Assembly (NCBI GenBank): GCA_943326015.2
Contig: CALPRQ020000028.1
Location: 1 to 54,131, forward strand
DNA length: 54,131 nt
DNA from: Chitinophaga pinensis
Lineage (GTDB): Bacteria > Pseudomonadota > Gammaproteobacteria > Burkholderiales > Burkholderiaceae_C
Direction: 5' to 3'
The notes under the pieces: model-generated
What the model was told of the DNA's origin: nothing
The model's database searches: none
Seen by the model: the letters and a program-made list of their open reading frames with translations, nothing else
Part shown: positions 42,924 through 51,600 of the stretch, in pieces
Layout of the letters: every line of letters begins with the position of its first letter
Position numbering within the stretch: the first letter of the stretch is position 1
Translations under genes and position numbers: made by a program

Positions 42924-45172
42924 TCGCGAGCATCAATCGTGCCGCTGCACAGTATGCGCAACGATGCCAGGTCCAGTTGCAGCGCGAGATCGCGGACGGT
43001 GCTGCAAAACGCTCCCAGCTCAGGATCCACTTCGAGTCCGTCCATCATTTCGAGAATGTCGGAGATCTGTCCGTTGTCGACCAGGCTCAGCAGCCGAGCC
43101 AGCAGGTCCTTGCCGGGGTAGGCCAGCGTTCCGAACCTGGCCGCCGGTGCGACCTGGCAGCCATCTGATCCGATCTCCGGCGGAATCGGGTCGGCATCCT
43201 GTTCGTCCTGGCTCCACTCCACTTCGTCGGACGGCGCGGCTTGGCAGCTCATGCAGAAGCTGAAGCAACTGCCTTTTCCGGGCTCGCTCTGCAGCGCCAA
43301 CTGTCCGCCCATGAGCCCGACCAGTTGGCGCGAGATCGCCAGGCCCATCCCCACCCCCCTGTGGTCCGACAGATGAGCTTCCTGGCCGCGTTCGAAAGGC
43401 TGGAAGATACGCTGCTGGTCTTCCAGTGCGATTCCAGGACCGGTGTCGCTGACGGCAAAACTCAGCTTCCAGTCCTCGCTCATCAGGACGGGATCGATCC
43501 GGCAAGTCAGCTCGATGACACCGTTGCGACAGTAGTTCGCGGCATTCGTCAGCAGGTTGCTGAGCACCTGAAGCAGGCGCCGCTCGTCGATGGAAAAGAC
43601 AGCATGGGCAGGGCCTTGCGCATGGAAAATGAGTCGGTTGCCGTTGAGCTGGGCCAGTACCCGGGCTCGCCGCTCGATGCGCTCGACCAGGGTGGACCAG
43701 CGCTGTGCCGAACAACGCAGACCTTGCTTGCCCGCCGTCCCCTGCGCATAGTCCAGGATCTCATCGATCATCGAAAGCAGCTGACCGGCATCCTGCCTCA
43801 TCGCTGCGACCATCTGCCTGGCGCGCTCCGGCATGGCGGTTTGCGCCAGCAGCCTGATCTGCCCCAGGAGGGTGCTCAGGGGCGAGCGCAGTTCGTGGCT
43901 CATCTGGGACATGAAACTCAGGCGGGCAGCGCTCTCGGCCCTGGTGCGCGACAGATCGCCTTGGATTTCCCGCAAGCGCCGGATCATGCTGATCAGGATG
44001 AAGGATGAGGTCAGCGCGAGGGCGACCGGGTTGCCGAGCGCCTCGATTTCGCTGAAGTCGAGCCAGCCCACCACGGACCAGAATCTCAGCAGCTCGATCG
44101 CGGCCAGCAGCATGAAGCTCTGCAGCAGGAGCTTGGCCGTCGGAGAGCCCTTGCGCCAGGACATGATCGTTAGACTGACTATCAGCAGCATCCAGGCGAT
44201 GAGGGCGTAGGACCAGAGTACCGTGCCCGACCGATAGTCGATGAACAGACTCCACAGCACGCCACAGTAAAAGACGGTGAGGACGGATCGAAAGACCGCA
44301 TGGGTCAGCCGGTGGCTGGGAAGGTCCGGCATGAAGGCACGCAGGAAGAGCGAGTCCGCGCCGACGCTGACAGCGGTGCCAAGCACGAGCATCCTGGGGT
44401 CGAATGGCAGGCTGGCAGGCCACAGATAGGTCTGTAGCAGGCCGGAGCGGGTCAACTCGACCAGGATCTCAGCCGCAATGAAAAGGCCGAAATACAGGAA
44501 TATGTTCTCGCGCAGGATCCGGTAGGTGCCGATGCTGTAGAAAAAGCACAGCAGCATGCAGCCCGTCGCCAGGGCCTGGAACAACTGCAGCCGCTGCGCC
44601 TGGAAATAGCCGATCTCGGGCGACTGGAGTTTCGGTGCAAACTCGACGATGGTCTCGGAGGCAACCCGCAACCAGAGTGTCTTGCTCTCGCCGGGCTCGA
44701 ACTCCAGCCTGAAGGTCGGCTTGGGCAAGGGCACCGGTTTGGCATTCAGGGCAAGCCGGGTGCCGCTGCGCCCCAGAAGCAGGGGGGCGCCGGTTGACGC
44801 AAGCTGGAACAGGCTGACCTCCTGCAGCCGCGCATGCCCTACCGACAGCAATCGGTCCAGCCGCACCTGGCCGAGGTTGACCAGATCGAGGCGAATCCAG
44901 AACGCCCTGCGGTCAAATCCGCGCGATGTGGCAGGCGGGCGCTCGCGGTCCCATTCGCAGGCGCCGCCCAGTATCTGCTCGATGCTGGCCTCTGCCCGGG
45001 ACAGGCAGACCTGAATGTGCCGTGACAGATCCAGTCCTTGCGCCCGGGCAATGTCCAGCGGCAATTGCCCCTCTGCCGTGGCCGCAGCCATGGCGCTGCC
45101 CAGCCCCAGCCCAAGCAGCAGACCGAGCCGGATCAGCCAGCGGCGCACGCAGTGGATGCAGCGCTCAGGCAT
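42899..45172 (-). CDS. 7TM-receptor histidine kinase (7TMR-DISM type)
   Basis: A 757-residue sensor kinase. Signal/TM (LIRLGLLLGLGLGSAMAAA), a periplasmic 7TMR-DISMED2 beta domain (about 40-185: FWIRLDLVNLG, VSLFQLASTGAP, LWLRVASET), seven TM helices (about 200-390), a HisKA domain with phospho-His in MSQMSHELRSPLSTLLGQIR and a HATPase domain (LSNLLTNAANYC, VSDTGPGIALE, GVGMGLAISRQLVGLMGG). A C-terminal tail of about 110 residues is unassigned and may be a phosphotransfer remnant. The ATG at 45172 overlaps the regulator gene; a GTG at 45190 is also open. Partner of the REC-AraC regulator upstream. Confidence 0.92.
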   Translation of the reverse strand: MPERCIHCVRRWLIRLGLLLGLGLGSAMAAATAEGQLPLDIARAQGLDLSRHIQVCLSRAEASIEQILGGACEWDRERPPATSRGFDRRAFWIRLDLVNLGQVRLDRLLSVGHARLQEVSLFQLASTGAPLLLGRSGTRLALNAKPVPLPKPTFRLEFEPGESKTLWLRVASETIVEFAPKLQSPEIGYFQAQRLQLFQALATGCMLLCFFYSIGTYRILRENIFLYFGLFIAAEILVELTRSGLLQTYLWPASLPFDPRMLVLGTAVSVGADSLFLRAFMPDLPSHRLTHAVFRSVLTVFYCGVLWSLFIDYRSGTVLWSYALIAWMLLIVSLTIMSWRKGSPTAKLLLQSFMLLAAIELLRFWSVVGWLDFSEIEALGNPVALALTSSFILISMIRRLREIQGDLSRTRAESAARLSFMSQMSHELRSPLSTLLGQIRLLAQTAMPERARQMVAAMRQDAGQLLSMIDEILDYAQGTAGKQGLRCSAQRWSTLVERIERRARVLAQLNGNRLIFHAQGPAHAVFSIDERRLLQVLSNLLTNAANYCRNGVIELTCRIDPVLMSEDWKLSFAVSDTGPGIALEDQQRIFQPFERGQEAHLSDHRGVGMGLAISRQLVGLMGGQLALQSEPGKGSCFSFCMSCQAAPSDEVEWSQDEQDADPIPPEIGSDGCQVAPAARFGTLAYPGKDLLARLLSLVDNGQISDILEMMDGLEVDPELGAFCSTVRDLALQLDLASLRILCSGTIDARDQMSCSSS

Positions 45173-46064
45173 CTGACTGGCCGTCGTCACAAGATTCGAC
45201 GGATCGTGACTGGCGAAACTCGCGCGGCGAACATTGGTAACGCTCCTTGAAGGCCTTGGCGAAGTTCGATGAAGTCGAGAAGCCGAGGTATTCGCTCAGG
45301 TTGGCGACCGGGGTCTGGGTTGTCCTGAGAAAATGGGCCGCCTGCTGCAGGCGCTCCTCGCGCAACCACGCCGACACGGGCTGGTCGAAATGGGCCTGGA
45401 ACGCACTGTTGAGCCGGCGCTCGTTGCTGCAGAGGATGGATGCCAGCTCCCGGGTGGAAGGCGGCTTGGCAAGATGCTGTCGCAGGTATTCCACGGCCGT
45501 CTTGACCAGCAAGCTGTCCTTCTTTTCGGTCTGTTCGGTCTGAAGCGATTGGCCGGCTTGACCAGGCGCTGCCTGGACCGAGCAGGTCTGCATGCGGCTG
45601 CGATAGGCTGTCGCGAGTCCCAGGTGAATGCGTATCCGCGTCAGCACCTCCACGTCGTTGAAAGGCTTGGAGACGAAGTCCACCGCGCCCAGTTCCAGTC
45701 CCTCGATGCGGCGATCCACGTCATTCGCCGCAGACAGGAAGATCACCGGAATGTCACGGGTCCGCTCGCTGGTCTTGAGCAGACGACAGGTGGCAAAACC
45801 GTTCATGACCGGCATGTTCACATCCAGCAGTATCAGGTCCGGTTGCAGCAGTTCCGCCTTGTTCAACCCATCGCGACCGTTGAAGGCCACGCTGACCCGC
45901 AGCTTCGTCGAAGTCATCAGCTCGATGAGTTGCCGCAGATCCACCAGGGAGTCGTCTATCAGCAGGATATGGGGACGCTTCTCTGGCATGCGGACTGTTG
46001 CGGGAGAGAAAGCCTGCGGCGCCAGAATGCTCTTCTGCTGCACAGGAATCTTTTCTTGCGCCAC
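45165..46064 (-). CDS. Response regulator with AraC-type output domain
   Basis: A 299-residue regulator. Receiver at about residues 30-150 (ILLIDDSLVDL, phospho-Asp in LILLDVNMPVMNGF, VIFLSA, FVSKPFND), a linker, and an AraC/XylS double helix-turn-helix at about 190-290 (AVEYLRQHLAKPPSTRELASIL, VSAWLREERLQQAAHFL, NLSEYLGFSTSSNFAKAFKERYQCSPREFR). Start is GTG 46064, or ATG 45989 just before the receiver. It is divergent from the TolC/HlyD/adhesin locus across 71 bp that hold an inverted repeat, so it probably controls that locus and itself. Confidence 0.92.
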   Translation of the reverse strand: MAQEKIPVQQKSILAPQAFSPATVRMPEKRPHILLIDDSLVDLRQLIELMTSTKLRVSVAFNGRDGLNKAELLQPDLILLDVNMPVMNGFATCRLLKTSERTRDIPVIFLSAANDVDRRIEGLELGAVDFVSKPFNDVEVLTRIRIHLGLATAYRSRMQTCSVQAAPGQAGQSLQTEQTEKKDSLLVKTAVEYLRQHLAKPPSTRELASILCSNERRLNSAFQAHFDQPVSAWLREERLQQAAHFLRTTQTPVANLSEYLGFSTSSNFAKAFKERYQCSPREFRQSRSVESCDDGQSDA

Positions 46065-46086
46065 GGGAATGATGATCTTGAGATGC

Positions 46087-46125
46087 TCAATCTAAAATAT
46101 CTCCCATCTTAAGTGTATAGATTGA
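46087..46125. promoter_or_regulatory. Inverted-repeat operator between the regulator and TolC genes
   Basis: TCAATCTA (46087-46094) and TAGATTGA (46118-46125) are perfectly complementary and separated by 23 bp; centres are 31 bp apart, three helical turns. Flanking bases also agree (TGAGCA vs TGAACA). This fits two half-sites for a dimer of the adjacent AraC-type regulator. Confidence 0.6.
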
Positions 46126-46135
46126 ACAAATCAAA

Positions 46136-47716
46136 ATGGAAATGAATTTCCAACAACCCTCACGATCTGAAACGCGGTCGGCCTCTCATCGGCAGAACAA
46201 GAGCAGGCGGCTCTTCAAGTTACTGGCCATCGCCGCTGCTGCAGCCGCCCTGAGTGCCTGTGGTTCGATCGTCCCCAACCCCCTTGAAGCGCAGCAACTG
46301 GCACAGACCAATCTGAGCGACCGCGCGGCGGCACAGCGTGACGTCGAGCCCATCAGCGGGGCACTGACGCTGGACGAGGCCATGGCGCGCGCGCTCAAGT
46401 ACAACCTGGAGCGCCGCACCCGGCTGATGGAAGAGGCGCTGGCGCTCAACCAGCTCGATGTCAGTCAGCTCGACATGCTGCCCCGGCTGATGGCGCAGGC
46501 GGGCTACAGCGACCGCAACCGCGAGCGCGCGACCTACAGCATGCCTTACCAGCCCAAATACGGCCCTCGATCGACCAGCTCCTCGTTCTCGTCGGAAGCC
46601 AGCCACGGCACCGCCGACCTGGGCCTGACCTGGAACATGATCGACGTCGGCCTGGGCTACTACGGTTCCCGGCAACAGGCCGACCGGGTGCTGATCGCCA
46701 GCGAGAAGCGCCGCAAGGCCATGCACCTGCTGATGCAGGATGTGCGCACCGCCTACTGGCGCGCCGCGAGCGCCCAGAAGCTGCGCGGCGATGTGGCCAG
46801 AACGATTGTTGCGGCCGAGGAGGCGTTGGCCGACTCGCGCAAGGTCGAGGCCGAGCGCATCCGCAGCCCGCTCGACGCGCTGCGCTATCAGCGCCAGTTG
46901 CTCGAGAACCTGCGCCTGCTCGAGGGCATCGAGCAGGAACTCTCGATCGCGCAGGTCGAGCTGGCTGCGCTGATCAACGCGCCGCTGGGGCAAACCATCA
47001 GAATCGCCGAAGCAGAGGTCAGTCTGGCGGATGATGGCGTGCTCAAGCTGCCCCTTGAACGCCTCGAAGAATCCGCGCTGGAAAACAACGCCGATCTGCG
47101 TGAGCAGCATTACAACGGCCGCGTGGCGCGCGAGGAGGTGCGCAAGACGATGGCGCGCCTGTTCCCGAACCTGAGCTTCAACTACGGGCTCAAGTATGAC
47201 TCCGACCGCTATCTGGTGTACAACCACTGGAACGAGGCTGGCGTGCAGCTGTCGTTCAACCTGTTCAACCTGCTCACCGGCCCGACCCAGATCAAGCTGG
47301 CCGAAACCGGTGTCGCATTGGCTGACCAGCGCCGCGTCGCCACCCAGATGGCCGTGCTCGCGCAAGTCCACCTGGCGCGCCTGCAACTGCTCAACGCGCG
47401 CAGCCAGTTCCTGCGCGCCGATGCGATCTACGGCACCGACCAGAAGATCGCCGAACAGGTGCGCAACCGGGCCAGCGCCAAGGCGCAAAGCCAGCTCGAC
47501 CAGGTCGCCAACGAGACGACGGCGATCCTGAGCCTGCTGCGCCGCTACCAGGCGCTGGCGCAGGTCCATGTGGCCGAGAACCGCCTGATGGCCAACTTGG
47601 GTCTGGAGCCACGCATCGGCAGCACCAGCGAACTCAGCCTGGCCGAATTGACCCGGCAGATCAGCGCCAATGCCAAGCCCTGGGCGGCCTTGCAGCCGGC
47701 ACGGGCTGCACGGTGA
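46136..47716 (+). CDS. TolC-family outer-membrane efflux/secretion factor (lipoprotein)
   Basis: A 526-residue outer-membrane channel subunit. A long basic N-terminus leads to a lipoprotein signal with lipobox LSAC (AAAAALSACGSI). Then come two TolC/OEP repeats of long helices (LTLDEAMARALKYNLERR, VRTAYWRAASAQKL, LAALINAPLG, LEESALENNADLREQHYNGRVAREEVRKTMARLFPNLSF). Paired with the periplasmic adaptor next to it (one-base overlap) and followed by a giant adhesin, it is probably the outer-membrane part of that protein's export route. An ABC or RND inner-membrane pump is not in the window. Confidence 0.9.
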   Translation: MEMNFQQPSRSETRSASHRQNKSRRLFKLLAIAAAAAALSACGSIVPNPLEAQQLAQTNLSDRAAAQRDVEPISGALTLDEAMARALKYNLERRTRLMEEALALNQLDVSQLDMLPRLMAQAGYSDRNRERATYSMPYQPKYGPRSTSSSFSSEASHGTADLGLTWNMIDVGLGYYGSRQQADRVLIASEKRRKAMHLLMQDVRTAYWRAASAQKLRGDVARTIVAAEEALADSRKVEAERIRSPLDALRYQRQLLENLRLLEGIEQELSIAQVELAALINAPLGQTIRIAEAEVSLADDGVLKLPLERLEESALENNADLREQHYNGRVAREEVRKTMARLFPNLSFNYGLKYDSDRYLVYNHWNEAGVQLSFNLFNLLTGPTQIKLAETGVALADQRRVATQMAVLAQVHLARLQLLNARSQFLRADAIYGTDQKIAEQVRNRASAKAQSQLDQVANETTAILSLLRRYQALAQVHVAENRLMANLGLEPRIGSTSELSLAELTRQISANAKPWAALQPARAAR

Positions 47717-48519
47717 TGCGCATGCTCCGACTCACTGCCCTGCTCCGCCGGACCTGCTGGCTGCTGGCAGGCCTGCCAGTCGTGGGTGTCGCCTACGCGC
47801 AGGCTCCGGCTACCGCGTCGGCGGCCAGTCCCGCCAAGCCAGCGCTTGAACGCCAGGAAATCCGTGCCCAGCTGTTGCCGCGCCGCTACACGACGATCGC
47901 CGCCGAAATCGGCGCCAAGGTCAACCGGCTGCCGGTCCCTGAAGGCGGTGCCTTCAAGGCCGGCCAGCTGCTGGTGAGCTTCGACTGCTCGCTGCAGCAG
48001 GCCCAGCTGCAGAAGGCGCAAGCCGAGCTCGACGGCGCCGAACAGAGCCACAAGACCAATCTGCGCCTGGCCGAGCTCAACTCGGTCGGACAGCTCGAGC
48101 TCGACCTGTCCAAGGCCGCGCAGACCAAGGCCAGGGCCGAAGTCGGCGCCAACCGCACGATGCTGGGAAAATGCAGCATCGCCGCACCCTACGCGGGCCG
48201 GGTGGCCGAGCAGAAGGTGCGCGAGCAGCAGTACGCCCAGCCGGGCCAGGCGCTGCTCGACATCCTCGATGACAGCGTGCTCGAACTCGAATTCCTGGTG
48301 CCATCGGCCTGGCTGGGCTGGCTGCGCGTCGGCTCGACCTTCCAGGTCGATATCGACGAGACACGCAAGAGCTATCCGGCCAAGTTCATCCGCATCGGCG
48401 CGCGCGTCGATCCGGTCAGCCAATCGGTCAAGGTCGCTGCCGCGATCGACGGCCGTTTTCCCGAGTTGATCGCCGGCATGAGCGGGCGCGTCAAGGTCAC
48501 GCCGCCTGCCGCGCGCTAA
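47716..48519 (+). CDS. HlyD/RND-type periplasmic adaptor protein
   Basis: A 267-residue membrane-fusion protein. Signal peptide (LLAGLPVVGVAYAQA), first half of the biotinyl-lipoyl domain (GAKVNRLPVPEGGAFKAGQLLVSFD), a short coiled-coil hairpin (LQQAQLQKAQAELDGAEQ, LDLSKAAQTKARAEVGAN), second half (CSIAAPYAGRVAEQKVREQQYAQPGQALLDIL) and a beta-barrel. Its short hairpin and lack of TM resemble RND adaptors rather than HlyD of T1SS. The ATG shares a base with the TolC gene stop; a GTG one codon earlier is possible. Confidence 0.88.
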   Translation: MRMLRLTALLRRTCWLLAGLPVVGVAYAQAPATASAASPAKPALERQEIRAQLLPRRYTTIAAEIGAKVNRLPVPEGGAFKAGQLLVSFDCSLQQAQLQKAQAELDGAEQSHKTNLRLAELNSVGQLELDLSKAAQTKARAEVGANRTMLGKCSIAAPYAGRVAEQKVREQQYAQPGQALLDILDDSVLELEFLVPSAWLGWLRVGSTFQVDIDETRKSYPAKFIRIGARVDPVSQSVKVAAAIDGRFPELIAGMSGRVKVTPPAAR

Positions 48520-48603
48520 GTCAGATCCACCGCCGGACATTCCCCGCCTCACCCTGGCGCGCCTTCGCCACGGCCGCCTTCGAAACCCCGAGAGACCTCC
48601 AGC

Positions 48604-51600
48604 ATGAACCATATCTACCGCAGCGTCTGGAACGAGATCACGCGCACCTATGTCGCAGCCGCGGAAACCGTGCGCGGCAAGGGCAAGCGCAGCAAGAACA
48701 GCCGCTCGGTCGAGGACGGCGAGGCAGCCCTGGCAGCCGGCCTGGACTTGACGGGTGCAAGCAGTGAACAAGGCCCGCCCGCGCGACCGGCCGGGCTGGG
48801 GTTCGGCGGCTTCAGGTCGATGGCGCTGGAGCAGCGCTTCATGTTCGACGGCGCAGCGCTCGATCACGCCATCGACACCCTGGACAAGCCGGCGCCCGAG
48901 CCGGCCGCCAAGGCGCCCCACCTGCTCGACGTCCAGCCGGTCACGGTGCGCGCAGCCGATCCGGCACTCAACGGCGGGCGCAAGGAAGTCGCTTTCGTCG
49001 ATACCGGGGTGGCGGACTACCAGACCCTGGTCGATGGCGTGCGCGCGGGCGTGGAGGTGGTGCTGATCGATTCGGCCCGCAGCGGCCTGGACCAGCTGGC
49101 AGACTGGGCCAGCAACCATGACGGCTATGACGCGATCCATGTGCTGAGCCACGGCACCGAGGGCCTGCTGCAGCTCGGCCGCGACAGCCTGAACCAGGCC
49201 AGCCTGGCCGAGACGGCGGTCGCCACCGAGTTCGCCGCGCTGGGACGGACGCTGACGGCGGACGGTGACCTGTTGCTTTACGGCTGCTCGGTCGCCTCGG
49301 GCCAGGCGGGCCAGGACTTCATCGCCCGCCTGGCCGCGATCAGCGCCGCCGATGTCGCGGCATCCACCAACCTCACCGGCGGGAGCGAAGGCGCAGGGGA
49401 CTGGGTACTCGAAAGCCAGACCGGCAGCATCGAGGCGCAGACGCTGGTCGACGCAGACTACGACCATACGCTCGGTCCCGTCGACACGACCCCGCCGACG
49501 ATCACGATCACCAGCGACAAGACCACGCTGGCGGTGGGTGAATCGGCGACCATCACGCTGACGCTGTCGGAGGCGGCCTCCACGTCGTGGCCCGGCAACT
49601 TCGATCAGTTCGACCTGACGATCACCGGCGGCTCACGGACTGGCTGGACCAAGGTCAGTAACACGGTCTACACCACGACCTTGAAGTCTGAAGCCACGCT
49701 CGGCCATGACACGGCCATCTTCGTGGCTGCCGGAGCCTTAAAGGACGTTGCCGGCAACAACAATACCGCCTCCAACATCCTGACGCTGACGCACATCGAC
49801 GCCCCCCCAGCATCCAGCGACGTGACACTGACCTACATTGACACCGCGGCCGATGACAGCTTCGCCGCGAACGTCGGTACGATGACTGCCAGCGGCACCG
49901 GTCTGATCTTTTCCTTCGTCAGCGGCGGTTCGACTGAGAGCTACAGCGCCGATGGGGTGAGCTACGACCGGATGAAGACCGGCAGCTACGGCACGCTCTA
50001 CCTGCAATCGACCACCGGCCAGTACCGCTTCGAGCCTGCTGATGCGGCAATCGAGACCGCGACGGCCAGCGCGAGCGAGGTCTTCGCGCTCCAGGTCACG
50101 GACGCGAACAACGCCACGGTCCAGGCCAAGGTGACGGTCAACGTCACCGGGATTGACGACGCCAGCACCATTACGCTGGGTACGCTGGCCGACAGTCCCG
50201 AGCAGGTCGCGACGGTGATTGCGCCGAACGCGACCATCACCGACCGCGATGGCATCACCAAGATGGTGGTAAGCATAGAAAACAACAAGACGGGCGACAC
50301 GCTCGCTGCTGATGCCGCGCTGCTCACGAACTATGGCGTGACGGCCAGCTACAGCAGCAGCGCCGGTACGCTGACGCTGACCAAGAACAGCGGCATCGGC
50401 ACGGCGGCGCAATTCCAGGACCTGCTGCGCAGCGTGACCTTCCAGAGCAAGAGTAACCTGGATGCCCCCGACACGGCCGACCGTTCCTTCGTCGTCAAGA
50501 CCGGGACCTCGGCGGTGATGCCGTACTTCATGAACCCCGACGGCAAGATCCGCTATTACGAGTATGTGTCGGAGCCGTTGATCTACTGGATGGCCGCGCG
50601 CGATGCCGCCACACAGCGGTCCTACAACGGCATGACCGGCTATCTGGCGACCATCACATCGGGCTCGGAAAGTCAGTTCATCCAAGGCAAGATCAACGGC
50701 GTGACCTGGATCGGCGCGTCGGACAGCGAAACCGAGGGCACCTGGAAATGGGTCACTGGTCCGGAAGCCGGCACCATTTTCTTCCTGCAGAACCCTTACG
50801 TGGATGCCAGCAACCTGGGCAGAGGTGGCGTGAACAACGTGATCGACGGCGTCGAGCAGTTCAGCAACTGGGAAAACAACGGATCCAGCATCATCGAGCC
50901 CAATCGCTACAACTACCCGACGGCCGATGAGGACTACGCCCACCTGATGGGAAACACCTTCTGGAACGACCTGCCCAACTCAGGCACTACCGGCTCTTAT
51001 GCCCCGGCCGGCTACCTGGTCGAATATGGCGGCTACGCCGGCGACCCGACGGTCAGCGCCGTGATGTCATTGCCCGACGTGGCGCGTGGAATATTCAAGG
51101 TCAATCCGGTCAACGACAAGCCAAACGTCACCCCCAACTACCTGTCAGGCGCCAATTACCAATACACGGAAAACGCTGCCCCGATGGCCATCAACCCGAA
51201 TGCGGTGGTGTCCGATCCCGACCTGCCCGCCAACCTCAACGGCGGCTATCTGGATGTGTATTACAGCCGTGCCACTGAACCCAAATATGCCGGTGACCGG
51301 CTCAGCCTGATCCAGACCACGGGCGGCATCACGGTCTCGGGCAACGAGGTCAGCTATGCCGGCAACGTGATCGGTACGCTTGATGCGACAAAAAATCCCG
51401 TCTGGTCGAGTACGGGCAACGTCAACCCCACGCTCAGGATCAACTTCACGACCGACAAGGCGACCGTCGCCGCCGTGCAGGCATTGGCACGAGCGGTCGC
51501 CTTTTCGAACAACTCTGAAAATCCCTATGCCATTGCTTCGACCGATACTGGGAACCCCTATTCCAACAATCGTGCCATCAGTATCGTGATCAACGACGGC

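Noticed and set aside
42899-43260. Phosphotransfer (HPt) domain at the C-terminus of the 7TM kinase
   Set aside because: The tail is helical and of about the right length, but I find no convincing HPt histidine motif, so it is left unassigned.
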